A stretch of DNA of 64,000 bases from Rhizobium sp. P32RR-XVIII. GTDB taxonomy: Bacteria; Pseudomonadota; Alphaproteobacteria; Rhizobiales; Rhizobiaceae. Shown one piece after another: positions 1 to 7,309 of the stretch. The stretch is taken from contig NZ_JABAIH010000002.1 in assembly GCF_012641395.1 (NCBI RefSeq), positions 124,001 through 188,000 on the forward strand. The letters are read 5' to 3'. The notes beneath the pieces are model-generated. The model searched no databases, was not told where the DNA came from, and worked only from the letters and a program-made list of their open reading frames with translations. The position numbers were made by a program, and so were the translations under genes. Numbering within the stretch: the first letter of the stretch is position 1; every line of letters starts with the position of its first letter.

Positions 1-21
1 CGGACAACTGATGGGGAAGAA

Positions 22-36
22 AATAGCGGTGACAGC
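22..36. repeat. 15-base repeat, outer copy
   Basis: AATAGCGGTGACAGC. The exact reverse complement lies at 475-489, and a 13-base version is at 444-456. The outer pair brackets the transposase remnant, so it could be an element end, but I cannot assign it to a known IS family. Confidence 0.6.
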
Positions 37-91
37 CGTAGCGTAGGGGATCCTGGTGGAATGGCGAAAGGGCGTGGTTCCAGCCGCGTGA

Positions 92-340
92 CGCGAAGGC
101 TTTGCGATCCACTCAAACACCATTGAGGGCGTCTTCTCTGTCTTCAAGCGCGGCATGATTGGCGTCTATCAGCATTGCGGCGAAGCCCATCTTCACCGTT
201 ACCTTGCTGAGTTTGATTTCAGGTATAACCGCCGCGCCGCTCTGAAAATCTCGGATGCAGAGCGCGCCGAAGACTTGCTTCGTCAGGCTCGCGACAAGCG
301 TCTTACGTATCGGCGGATTGACGAGAGCGCTCACGCCTAA
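92..340 (+). pseudogene. IS1595-family (ISXO2-like) transposase, C-terminal remnant
   Basis: The frame reads SNTIEGVFSVFKRGM, then YQHCGEAHLHRYLAEFDFRY, which is the C-terminal part of the ISXO2-like DDE domain as I know it. The Asn-Thr-Ile-Glu-Gly segment carries the last catalytic-region residues. The frame is closed upstream by a TGA at 89-91. No transposase-like sequence is readable from base 1 to 88 in any frame, so the N-terminal two thirds are missing or scrambled. It ends at a normal stop after KRLTYRRIDESAHA. An ATG at 155 could start a 61-residue peptide but this would lack a catalytic core. I read it as a dead fragment of an insertion sequence. Confidence 0.8.
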
Positions 341-593
341 GCAAAAAGCGCGCAAATTCCTGTGGAAACGAAAAAAGAACAAATAGCGCTTGTGGAAAGC
401 GCGCTCCCTAACTTTGATTCCGCGTCAAAGTTGCGATTACATGAATAGCGGTGACACCTGATTCTCCCAAAAAAGCTGTCACCGCTATTGAAACCAAGTC
501 ACGGAGCGACTTAGTCATGTATCTCGATCGCCAACCTACTTTTCTAGGCGAGCCCGTCAAGTGCTCCGTGTGCGCAAATCACAGGAGCCAGTA
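341..593. other. Non-coding stretch with hairpins
   Basis: No convincing gene. It contains an 8-base inverted repeat (AACTTTGA at 410-417, TCAAAGTT at 425-432, 7-base loop) and the inner pair of the 13-base repeat (444-456 and 477-489). It looks less GC-rich than the GTA region. Confidence 0.45.
444..489. repeat. 13-base inverted repeat with 20-base loop
   Basis: AATAGCGGTGACA at 444-456 faces TGTCACCGCTATT at 477-489. The right arm extends to a 15-base match with the inverted copy at 22-36. It could form a strong hairpin. It may be the end of a mobile element or two abutting ends. Confidence 0.65.
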
Positions 594-893
594 TTGGCAA
601 ACTTTCTTATCACCTACGATCTGAACGGACCTGCTCCGTCTCACAAGCAAATGGACGATCATTTGCTGGCGCTGGGGCCAGCGTTCTTGCGTGGCCGCAT
701 TCTGGAAACCGTATGGTTTCTTGCGGGACCGACCAACTCCCCGCAACTGAGGGACTACATACGGCGTATCCTGAGTCAGAATGATCTTCTGATTGTGACC
801 GAGATGGCAGATGCGGCATGGACACGCCTCCTTGTTGACGGCAATGCCTTTAAGGCATCGTTCGAAGCAAACGAACGCTCCAAGGCTGCTTAG
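594..893 (+). CDS. Cas2-like / SinR-family small protein
   Basis: About 99 residues. I start it at TTG 594 because AGGAG sits 7 bases upstream and the conserved part begins at once (ANFLITYDLN); the frame is open back to GTG 561. The pattern beta strand plus YDLN, a helix (KQMDDHLLALG), a strand around ETVWFLAG and a second helix (SPQLRDYIRRIL) matches the ferredoxin-like Cas2 fold of proteins often annotated SinR or Cas2-like. The Asp in YDLN corresponds to the Cas2 strand-1 acidic residue. No cas1, no CRISPR repeats and no partner gene are nearby, so a CRISPR role is unlikely. Solitary proteins of this type have no settled function. Its 3' end overlaps the antisense small ORF by 4 bases. 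Confidence 0.6.
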   Translation: MANFLITYDLNGPAPSHKQMDDHLLALGPAFLRGRILETVWFLAGPTNSPQLRDYIRRILSQNDLLIVTEMADAAWTRLLVDGNAFKASFEANERSKAA

Positions 894-1030
894 TCATCGG
901 AGCCTTTGTGAGGCTTACCCTTCCCAGGCTTCGGCTTGGGAGGGGTTTTGTGATCGGGCGGCGACTTGAGCATTCGCTTCAAAATGTCGTCGCCTTTCTT
1001 TTCGTCAATTTTCTTTTCGGTTTCTGACAT
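890..1030 (-). CDS. Small Lys/Pro-rich protein, unknown
   Basis: A 46-codon frame: MSETEKKIDEKKGDDILKR at the start, then a Pro/Lys-rich tail (KTPPKPKPGKGKPHKGSDD). The charged helix followed by a basic proline tail resembles small hypothetical proteins I have seen annotated in rhizobia, and amino-acid use is biased as in a real protein. The start codon overlaps the ATG at 1029 of the divergent gene; the stop overlaps the end of the Cas2-like gene. The ribosome-binding site is weak. No function can be proposed. It competes with the alternative start (966) of the plus-strand gene. Confidence 0.5.
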   Translation of the reverse strand: MSETEKKIDEKKGDDILKRMLKSPPDHKTPPKPKPGKGKPHKGSDD

Positions 1031-1631
1031 GGCCTACGATGAGTTCGAGATTGACAGGATTAAGCACGCCTTAGGGGATATGTGTACCGCGTGGGCGCAT
1101 TTAGAGGAGGCCTGCTTCTCTATCCTCTTCTTTATCATGGGCACCGAAGACACCGCCTATCAACTTATTCGCAACGAGCTGGATTTCAGGAGAGCAATTC
1201 AAGTCTGTAAAGGCCATGCTGTCGCAAATCACTGGCACGATCACTGCGATCATATCCCCGTACTCGTGGACATGATCGACGGAGACATCAGAGTAAACCG
1301 CAACAGATATGTGCATGACCCGATCTACTACTATGGATCTGAATCATTCGAACGACACACATACAAAACTCGCTTCAAGAAGGTGCCGTTCAATAAACTT
1401 GAGATCCTTCTTGGCGACTACGCCCCTATATCTTCCGACGAGATTTACGCCCTTTCCAGAGCAATACGAGCGCTGGAAAATTACGCTGGGTCCATCATTC
1501 AGTTCTACGACTGGCTAGAAGGGGAAGAGGACTACCTTTGGGGTAAATCAATGGCGTCCGCGCAGTTGTCGGCGTACTTCGCCATATCCGAATACACCCA
1601 ACTCACTAAATCGCGTGGATCCGCTGGGTAG
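1029..1631 (+). CDS. Hypothetical protein, about 200 residues
   Basis: Starts MAYDEFEIDRIKHALGDMCTA if ATG 1029 is used; the frame is open upstream to TTG 966, but that segment is better explained by the antisense small ORF. No motif I recognise. The protein is mainly helical by eye, with aromatic-rich stretches (FSILFFIMG, YYYGSESF, YAGSIIQFYDWL) and the polar HWHDHCDH cluster near residue 67. No clear signal peptide or membrane segment. The helix-rich pattern with an RNRYVHDP segment is reminiscent of HEPN-like or Abi-like accessory proteins (RxxxxH), but this is a guess. It sits in the same accessory patch as the transposase remnant and the Cas2-like gene. Confidence 0.55.
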   Translation: MAYDEFEIDRIKHALGDMCTAWAHLEEACFSILFFIMGTEDTAYQLIRNELDFRRAIQVCKGHAVANHWHDHCDHIPVLVDMIDGDIRVNRNRYVHDPIYYYGSESFERHTYKTRFKKVPFNKLEILLGDYAPISSDEIYALSRAIRALENYAGSIIQFYDWLEGEEDYLWGKSMASAQLSAYFAISEYTQLTKSRGSAG

Positions 1632-1698
1632 TCCTCCGGGGACACCCAGCGCCCAAGCTCTCGACCCCAAGAATAAGGCAACTGAATGCTTCGAGGAG

Positions 1699-1724
1699 CG
1701 GAGGGCGATGTGCATCGCCCTCCG
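1699..1724. terminator. Bidirectional terminator-like palindrome
   Basis: CGGAGGGCGATG at 1699-1710 and CATCGCCCTCCG at 1713-1724 form a perfect 12-base stem. It lies between the convergent ends of the hypothetical gene (1631) and the RTX gene (1751). Neither side has a long T run, so termination is inferred. Confidence 0.6.
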
Positions 1725-1750
1725 TCAGTCATTTCCGCAGGGTAGCGCGA

Positions 1751-2860
1751 TCAGCTTTGCTGGTAGGCGTTGGTGACATTGGCGGCCTGACCGCCAAGGC
1801 TCTGCATGTTGCCATCGGCAAAGGCGAGCGTCAGCGTGCTGGCCGCCGAGGTGTCCAGCGTGATGCTGTCCGTATCGCTGCCGGCAAAGGAGATCGTTGT
1901 GGTGTTTCCAGAGACTTCGATCCGCAGGTCGTCGGCCGATATTCCCTCGCCGAAAGCCAGCGTGGAATTGCTGCCACCATGGACGATATCCTTGCCGTCG
2001 CCGGCATCGTAGCGGATGAGGCCCCCGGAGCCGATCGTCAATTGGTCGTCGCCCGTGCCGCCCGCAATCACGCCGCCGCTGCCAAACACGGTGACGATAT
2101 CGTTGCCCGCGCCGCCGAGGGCCTGACCGGAGCCGGTGAAAATGCGGTCGTCGCCATCGCCGCCGTCGATCACATTGTTCCCGCCGCCGTTGATCCTGTC
2201 GTTGCCGGCGCCGCCCGCGACCATGTTGCCGGCATTGACCGAGACGATATCGTCACCATCGCCGGCGTCGATGGTGTTCTCGGCATTCCCAAAGATTTTA
2301 TCATTGCCGGCGCCGGTGGTGATCGTGTTGGCGGCGTTGACCGTCAGCTGGTCGTCGCCGCCGCCGGTGTGGATCGTGTTCGAGGCATTCGCGAAGAGCT
2401 TATCGTCGCCGCTCCCGGTGACGATCGTGTTGCTGGCGTTGACCAATAGCAGGTCATCGCCACCGCCGGTGTGGATCACGTTCGAGGCGTTCGCCTGGAC
2501 GTAATCGTTTCCCTTGCCCGTGAAGACGGTGTTGCCGGCATTAACGTGAACGCTGTCGTCGCCAGCGCCAGTCTTGATGATGTTTCCGCTGTTCGCCTCG
2601 ACATGGTCATTGCCCTTGCCGGTCTTGATGGCGGTGCCGGTATTCGCCCAGATATTGTCGTCGCCCTTGCTTCCGTTAACGAGAACGCCGGTCAGGATGC
2701 CGAGCAGGGAGGCCTGGGCTTTCTTCGTGGACGGATCCCCTCCGATGATGGAGTCCAGAATGACGCCGCTGGCAGAGGCAGGAGGCTGTGATGTCTGCGC
2801 CCTGCTGGCATTGAGAATGACCATGGCCGACGAGGCATGAAGAGATGAAATCGATGTCAT
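1751..2860 (-). CDS. RTX-like calcium-binding repeat protein
   Basis: 369 residues, probably secreted by a type I system and binding Ca2+. From about residue 61 to 240 there are about ten units of 17 residues following [H/K/T]TGxG[D/N]Dxxxx-NAxNTI, for example HTGGGDDLLLVNASNTI. Each unit pairs one RTX-type GxG[ND]D turn with a degenerate Asn-rich turn (NASNTI); classic RTX repeats are two GGxGxDxLx nonapeptides. Later units (AGGAGNDRINGGG, DGGDGDDRIF) return to standard RTX form. The C-terminal 120 residues hold beta-rich sequence ending SLGGQAANVTNAYQQS. No N-terminal signal peptide, as expected for type I substrates. A strong GAGAGGAAAG ribosome site precedes ATG 2860. No transporter is next to it. 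Confidence 0.8.
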   Translation of the reverse strand: MTSISSLHASSAMVILNASRAQTSQPPASASGVILDSIIGGDPSTKKAQASLLGILTGVLVNGSKGDDNIWANTGTAIKTGKGNDHVEANSGNIIKTGAGDDSVHVNAGNTVFTGKGNDYVQANASNVIHTGGGDDLLLVNASNTIVTGSGDDKLFANASNTIHTGGGDDQLTVNAANTITTGAGNDKIFGNAENTIDAGDGDDIVSVNAGNMVAGGAGNDRINGGGNNVIDGGDGDDRIFTGSGQALGGAGNDIVTVFGSGGVIAGGTGDDQLTIGSGGLIRYDAGDGKDIVHGGSNSTLAFGEGISADDLRIEVSGNTTTISFAGSDTDSITLDTSAASTLTLAFADGNMQSLGGQAANVTNAYQQS

Positions 2861-3216
2861 GCAGCTTTCCTCTCATCGACCGGAAACCAACATCGGCGCC
2901 GGCCTATTGAAACAGGGCCTCGTGGCATCATGCCCAAAGCGTTATATAGGGATGAGACGATGCGACTATCGATTGCATTTCGTTAACAACCGCATAAAAA
3001 CAGTTGCGATTCCTTACATCTGATCACTTTGGGTTGCATTTCGCAGAAATAGGAAAATAATCCTTGACGGCGTAACGGTCGTCTGATAGGGTTCAGGCAT
3101 AGTCGGAAAGTTGCGGCTGCAGAGTGGTGCGGCCGTGGTTTCGAGATCGGGCCGGGCGTTGACCCGGTTTTTCGTTTCTGCAGCATGGCTTAGCGCTACG
3201 CGATGGGGATTGCACG
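2861..3216. promoter_or_regulatory. Intergenic region with candidate sigma70-type promoter
   Basis: Between divergent genes. On the plus strand TTGACG (3064-3069) and TAGGGT (3087-3092) are 17 bases apart; the -10 is poor. It would drive the GTA-like cluster. AT-rich sequence around 2940-3060 could hold the promoter of the minus-strand RTX gene. No ORF here looks coding. Confidence 0.35.
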
Positions 3217-3891
3217 ATGAGCGTCGAAGGATTTGCGCCGGAGCTTTGCGGCTTCTGGCCGGAGAGGCGTGTCTATGGCGGCGAGGCCGGTGGCGGCTGG
3301 AGCGAGCAGGAGACACGGGTTGCAGTGCAGGAATATTTTCTTGAGACCAAGTCTGGCGAGGCATCACCCGGCGAAGAGCTGCGCGTTATGCTGAACCAGA
3401 TGACGGCGGAGATGCGGGAGCAGTTTTCCGCCTTCGTCGAGCTTCGAAAGGCGGCGGAGACGGCGGCGGTCCAGGGTGGCGACGAGGCGGCGGGAAAGCT
3501 TGCGCGGGCCGACCTGAAGGCGGCTGTCGACGCCATGGGGCTGATCGTCCGCACGCTGGAAAAGATCGACCAGCTGCAGCGCCAGCTGGCGCGCGACCGC
3601 GAGCTGGAGGCAGAGAGCCGCGAAGAGGCGCAAGGGTATGTCCAGGCGAAGGCGCAGCTGCTGCAGATCATCGAGGAGCGCGCCGAAGAGAAGGCCGCGC
3701 TGATGGTTGAAGAGAGACTGCGCGCGCTGGAGACTGCAGGATATGACGGCATTTCGGCAAACAGCGGCAACGGGTTCGCGGCGACAGGATCGCCGGCGCA
3801 GGGAAGCGGAGCTTGTGCGGGCGATGGCCCGGGCGCAGGCGGTGACGAACGCGCTGGAGCAAGGGATGGGCCGTATCACGGCGAAGCGTGA
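3217..3891 (+). CDS. GTA-cluster first gene, coiled-coil protein (terminase small subunit candidate)
   Basis: 224 residues if ATG 3217 is right; MLNQMTAEMREQF (3390) is an alternative start. Residues about 58-185 are charged and helical (MREQFSAFVELRKAAETAA, VRTLEKIDQLQRQLARDREL, EERAEEKAALMVEERLRALE), probably a coiled coil. It lies immediately upstream of terminase large subunit, the place of the small subunit (g1) in GTA clusters. From about 3743 a second frame overlaps; the last 45 residues here (GFAATGSPAQGSGACAGDG) are low-complexity and read like an off-frame sequence, so the true end may be earlier or the two frames may once have been joined. Function is inferred from position only. 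Confidence 0.6.
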   Translation: MSVEGFAPELCGFWPERRVYGGEAGGGWSEQETRVAVQEYFLETKSGEASPGEELRVMLNQMTAEMREQFSAFVELRKAAETAAVQGGDEAAGKLARADLKAAVDAMGLIVRTLEKIDQLQRQLARDRELEAESREEAQGYVQAKAQLLQIIEERAEEKAALMVEERLRALETAGYDGISANSGNGFAATGSPAQGSGACAGDGPGAGGDERAGARDGPYHGEA

Positions 3892-5308
3892 AGCGGCTCT
3901 CCGCAAGGTCAGCGTTGATGTCGCGGGCAATGCGGGCATGGGCGATGCGGTGATCAGCGAAGCGGGTTTGGCCGAGGTTGATCCGCCGCCGCTAGAGGAT
4001 GGCGCGAGAGTTTGGCCGATGGCGCTTGATGCGACGTTCTCCGCGCTGCAAAAGTTCGAGCAGATCAGCACCCGGTTGCTTTCGGATTTTCCGCAGGCGC
4101 CGAAGGAATGGAGTTTTGCGGGACGGCCGGAACAGATGCCGCCCGAGGGCGACTGGCGGACATGGCTGCTGCTTGGCGGGCGCGGCTCCGGCAAGACGCG
4201 GGCAGGCGCGGAATGGGTGCATGCGGTTGCCAGCGCTGGACGCCGTTCGGATCTGCGCATCGCGCTGATTGCCGAGACACTGGGCGACGCGCGCGAGGTG
4301 ATGATCGACGGCATTTCCGGCATCTGCCGGATCGCCCGGAAGAACCGGCCTGAATTCGAGATTTCCAGGCGTAGACTGGTCTGGCCGAACGGGGCGGTGG
4401 CGCAGGTCTTTTCCTCCGAGGATCCGGAAAGCCTGCGCGGACCGCAGTTTCACATGGCCTGGTGCGACGAGCTGGCGAAATGGAAGCATGGGCAGGAGAC
4501 TTTCGACATGCTGCAATTCGGCTTGAGGCTGGGAGAGGCGCCGCGGCAGCTGGTGACCACGACGCCGCGGCCGGTGCCGCTTTTGAGGGCGCTGATCGCC
4601 GATCCGGGCACGCGGCTCAAGCGCATCAGCACCCTAGCGAATGCACGCAACCTGGCGCCGGGCTTCATCGATGCGCTTTCGCGGCGATACGGCGGCACGC
4701 GGCTGGGACGGCAGGAGCTGGATGGCGAACTGATCGAGGATCGCGAGGACGGGCTCTGGAAGCGCGATGCGATCGAGGCGCTGACGGTCCGGTTTACGGG
4801 AACGTTGCGGCGCATCGTCGTTGCGGTCGATCCGCCGGCCTCGGCGGGCGCGCAGTCCTGCTGCGGCATCGTCGTTGCGGGACTGGAGGCCTCTGGACGG
4901 GCGGTCGTGCTTGCCGATTGTTCGGTGGAGGGCGCAAGCCCGGCGGGCTGGGCTGGTGCCGTGGCGAAAGCCTACCACCGTTTCGGCGCGGATCGAATCG
5001 TCGCCGAAGTGAACCAGGGCGGGGACATGGTATCCGCGATGCTGCGGAGCATCGATGCGACGCTGCCGGTTTTGGCGGTGAGGGCGACGCGCGGCAAATT
5101 CCTAAGGGCGGAGCCGGTGGCGGCACTCTACGAGCAGGGCCGCGTGGCGCATGCCGGCCGCTTTACCGCGCTCGAAGACCAGATGTGTGATTTCGGCCCT
5201 GATGGGCTCTCGAATGGCCGCTCGCCGGACAGGCTGGACGCACTTGTCTGGGCGCTGACGGCGCTGATGCTGGACGGCGGCGGCGAACCGCGGGTGCGAG
5301 GCATTTGA
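3743..5308 (+). CDS. Terminase large subunit, GTA g2 type
   Basis: ATPase-nuclease motor that packages DNA into the prohead. Walker A LLLGGRGSGKT, Walker B-like FHMAWCDE (acidic DE), and the nuclease start IVVAVDPPAS with later acidic residues (DRLDALVWA) are visible. The well-conserved domain begins at MALDATFSALQKFEQ, an in-frame ATG at 4019 with GAGAG 8 bases before it, giving 429 residues, the usual size. The frame is open further up to ATG 3743 (and TTG 3707), and those extra 92 codons look coding (RRRREAELVRAMARAQAV), overlapping the previous gene in another frame. They may be an N-terminal extension or a fused small-subunit-like piece. Confidence 0.9.
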   Translation: MTAFRQTAATGSRRQDRRRREAELVRAMARAQAVTNALEQGMGRITAKREAALRKVSVDVAGNAGMGDAVISEAGLAEVDPPPLEDGARVWPMALDATFSALQKFEQISTRLLSDFPQAPKEWSFAGRPEQMPPEGDWRTWLLLGGRGSGKTRAGAEWVHAVASAGRRSDLRIALIAETLGDAREVMIDGISGICRIARKNRPEFEISRRRLVWPNGAVAQVFSSEDPESLRGPQFHMAWCDELAKWKHGQETFDMLQFGLRLGEAPRQLVTTTPRPVPLLRALIADPGTRLKRISTLANARNLAPGFIDALSRRYGGTRLGRQELDGELIEDREDGLWKRDAIEALTVRFTGTLRRIVVAVDPPASAGAQSCCGIVVAGLEASGRAVVLADCSVEGASPAGWAGAVAKAYHRFGADRIVAEVNQGGDMVSAMLRSIDATLPVLAVRATRGKFLRAEPVAALYEQGRVAHAGRFTALEDQMCDFGPDGLSNGRSPDRLDALVWALTALMLDGGGEPRVRGI

Positions 5309-5344
5309 CGTGTTCGCCGTCCCGCCTTTTTTAATTTTAGAGAG

Positions 5345-5479
5345 TTATCGCTGATTGGATGGCTGCGGTGCCGGGCGCGGTGTTTCGCGCGGGGTGCGGA
5401 TCTGGCGCCACTCGTTTTCCATCTGGTCGACGAGGTGCTGCGGAATCGTGGTAGGCTGGCTGTTGGCGGGCGTTTGCAT
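5345..5479 (-). CDS. Small conserved-looking protein, antisense in GTA cluster
   Basis: 44 residues, MQTPANSQPTTIPQHLVDQ, then MENEWRQIRTPRETPRPAP and a short basic end. An excellent ribosome site (AGGAG, 5 bases before ATG 5479) supports it. It has one amphipathic helix between Pro/Thr-rich ends. It lies on the opposite strand between terminase and lysin genes. No function is known to me. Confidence 0.6.
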   Translation of the reverse strand: MQTPANSQPTTIPQHLVDQMENEWRQIRTPRETPRPAPQPSNQR

Positions 5480-5566
5480 TCGGTCTCCTGTCCTTCAACG
5501 AGCTTCGACGATCAAGGAATGACATAGGGTAAATGCGCTGTAAATCAGGGGCTTAAATGCTTTAAA

Positions 5567-5587
5567 CGATTAAAATAATTTTAATCG
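5567..5587. promoter_or_regulatory. 21-base perfect palindrome, operator-like
   Basis: CGATTAAAAT, one A, ATTTTAATCG. It is AT-rich in a GC-rich neighbourhood and ends 20 bases before the lysin gene start at 5608. It suits a dimeric repressor or activator site. The sequence around it (TTTAAAcgat...atcgATTAAG) is also AT-rich and may contain the promoter. Confidence 0.5.
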
Positions 5588-5607
5588 ATTAAGAGCAGGA
5601 CAGATTC

Positions 5608-6291
5608 ATGGCTATCCACATAGACCGGAAATTCTTCTTCGATTCCGTCCGCGACAGTTTGTTCAAGGGCACGCTTTCCGAGGAGCAGGTCGAGGGCATG
5701 ACCGCGATCCTCGACTACTTCGAGACGCACATGCCGGACGGCGACTTGCGCTGGCTGGCCTATATCCTGGCGACGGCTTTTCACGAGACGGCGTATACGA
5801 TGCAGCCGGTGCGCGAGACGCTGGCCGACAGCGACGCCAAGGCGATCGAGATTCTGGATCGCGCCTATGCGGCGGGCAAGCTTCCCTGGGTCAAGACGGT
5901 TTATTGGCGCCCGGACGAGGATGGCAAAAGCTGGCTGGGTCGCGGGCTGGTGCAGCTTACCCACAAGCGGAACTACGAGGCGATGAGCCCGATGACCGGC
6001 TTTGATCTCGTGGCCGAGCCGGATCGGGCGATGGAGATGGCAACGGCCGTGAGGATCCTGATCGAGGGCATGGTGGCCGGCAGTTTCACCGGACACAAGC
6101 TCGCCGATCACCTGAACACCGACAAGGAAGACTGGGTGAACGCGCGGCGGATCGTCAACGGCACGGACCGGGCGGAAAAGCTCGCCGAATACGGCAAGAC
6201 GTTCTACGCGGCATTGCGCCCCGAGGCGGCGCCAGGAACCTGGCAGCGGTTGAAGGGGTGGCTTCAGCGTGCTATCGCGCGGCTCGGTTGA
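5608..6291 (+). CDS. Lysozyme-like endolysin (GH19/chitinase-like fold)
   Basis: 227 residues predicted to cut peptidoglycan for particle release. The segment ILATAFHETAYTMQPVRE has the catalytic Glu of the lysozyme-like superfamily in the HET motif, and GRGLVQLTHKRNYE is the matching substrate-groove motif of GH19-like enzymes. No signal peptide is seen, so it would need a holin (a candidate is at 20710). In the Rhodobacter capsulatus GTA the lysis genes are at a separate locus; here the enzyme is between terminase and portal. The start ATG 5608 follows AGCAGGACAG. An AT-rich palindrome just upstream suggests its own control. Confidence 0.75.
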   Translation: MAIHIDRKFFFDSVRDSLFKGTLSEEQVEGMTAILDYFETHMPDGDLRWLAYILATAFHETAYTMQPVRETLADSDAKAIEILDRAYAAGKLPWVKTVYWRPDEDGKSWLGRGLVQLTHKRNYEAMSPMTGFDLVAEPDRAMEMATAVRILIEGMVAGSFTGHKLADHLNTDKEDWVNARRIVNGTDRAEKLAEYGKTFYAALRPEAAPGTWQRLKGWLQRAIARLG

Positions 6292-6312
6292 CAATGAGAT
6301 GGAGAGTACCCG

Positions 6313-6621
6313 GTGATCCGCCATATCGTTTTCTTCACAGCCAAGGCGGAAAATCTGGAGAAGGTGCGGGCCGGTCTCTCGGTGCTGACGGCGATACCGC
6401 ATGCGCGGCTTCTGGAAATCGGCACCAATGTGAAGACCGACCAGCTGGGAACCGACGTCGATCTGGTGGTGTACGGGGAATTCGACGATGAGGCAGCACT
6501 TGCCGCCTACAAGGCGCACCCCGACTACCAGCGCTCGATCGACATGGTGCGGCCGCTCAGGGAAATCCGGATTGCGGCGGACTATGACAGTGACAAGGCG
6601 GTGAAGCGGCCGATACGGTGA
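6313..6621 (+). CDS. Dabb (stress-responsive alpha/beta barrel) family protein
   Basis: 102 residues starting at GTG 6313 with GGAGAG 6 bases upstream. MIRHIVFFTAKAENLEKV with the later HPDYQRSIDMVRPL and EIRIAADYD is the dimeric ferredoxin-like Dabb domain (one repeat, complete). Members are small stress-linked or catalytic proteins; the substrate cannot be predicted. It follows the lysin by 21 bases and could be co-transcribed. It is not a known GTA structural gene, so it is either cargo or a host gene trapped in the cluster. Confidence 0.8.
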   Translation: MIRHIVFFTAKAENLEKVRAGLSVLTAIPHARLLEIGTNVKTDQLGTDVDLVVYGEFDDEAALAAYKAHPDYQRSIDMVRPLREIRIAADYDSDKAVKRPIR

Positions 6622-6683
6622 GGAGCCGGATCGCGGAAAACGTCAACGCGATCCGATCTCGACAGCCCTTGCTCGATCCTACT

Positions 6684-7127
6684 CTACTGGTTGATCTCCG
6701 GCTCGACGAGCCTTGCCAGGTTTCGCAGCGACTCCTGCCAGCCGAGATAGCAGGCCTCAGCCGGAATGAGGTCTGGCACACCGGCCTGCGTGATGTCCAC
6801 CTCGGTCCCGACCGAGACTTTCTTCAACGTAACCGTTACCTCCATTTCACCAGGGAGATTGGGATCGTCGAATTTGTCCGTGTAGCGGACGCGTTCGCCC
6901 GGAACGAGCTCAGTGTATTCGCCGCCAAACGCATGGCTTTTGTCTGTCGTAAAGTTCCGAAAAGACATTCTGAACTTGCCGCCGACCGTTGCTTCGAGGT
7001 GGTGCACAGTGCAGGCAAAGCCGTTGGGGGGAAGCCACTTGGCAAGCGCGTCCGACTCGATGAACGCGCGATAGACCTTCTCTGGGTTGGTCGCCAGAAC
7101 GCGGTGCAGGCGTATGGTGCTCGGCAT
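6684..7127 (-). CDS. SRPBCC / AHSA1-like domain protein
   Basis: 147 residues from ATG 7127 (AGGA 8 bases upstream); the frame is open to 7166 but family members start near MPSTIRLHRVLA. The helix-grip fold signature is clear: PEKVYRAFIESDALAKWLPP at the N-terminus, GGKFRMSFRNFTT, then the C-terminal helix CYLGWQESLRNLARLVE. Such proteins bind hydrophobic ligands or act as stress proteins; the ligand is unknown. It is the only sizeable gene on the minus strand inside the GTA-like cluster and splits terminase and lysin from portal, so it looks like an insertion of a housekeeping-type gene. Confidence 0.85.
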   Translation of the reverse strand: MPSTIRLHRVLATNPEKVYRAFIESDALAKWLPPNGFACTVHHLEATVGGKFRMSFRNFTTDKSHAFGGEYTELVPGERVRYTDKFDDPNLPGEMEVTVTLKKVSVGTEVDITQAGVPDLIPAEACYLGWQESLRNLARLVEPEINQ

Positions 7128-7309
7128 AGTCGTGATCCTTCTGAATTGATCGATTAGACAGCCCAAGGACGAACGAGGCTTTGCCGATCCGACATGGGCT
7201 CGATCGGTTATTGAAGTAAAATGACTTGGCGCCTCGCATGCAAGATCGCCGCCAAGGTGGAAATTGGCCCTGCAGCCTGAGAGTCACGCCCAAACCATAG
7301 GAAAACATC

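Noticed and set aside
1757..2449. 230-codon plus-strand frame opposite the RTX gene
   Set aside because: Follows the repeat periodicity of the minus-strand gene and has Ala/Val/Asp-rich nonsense composition.
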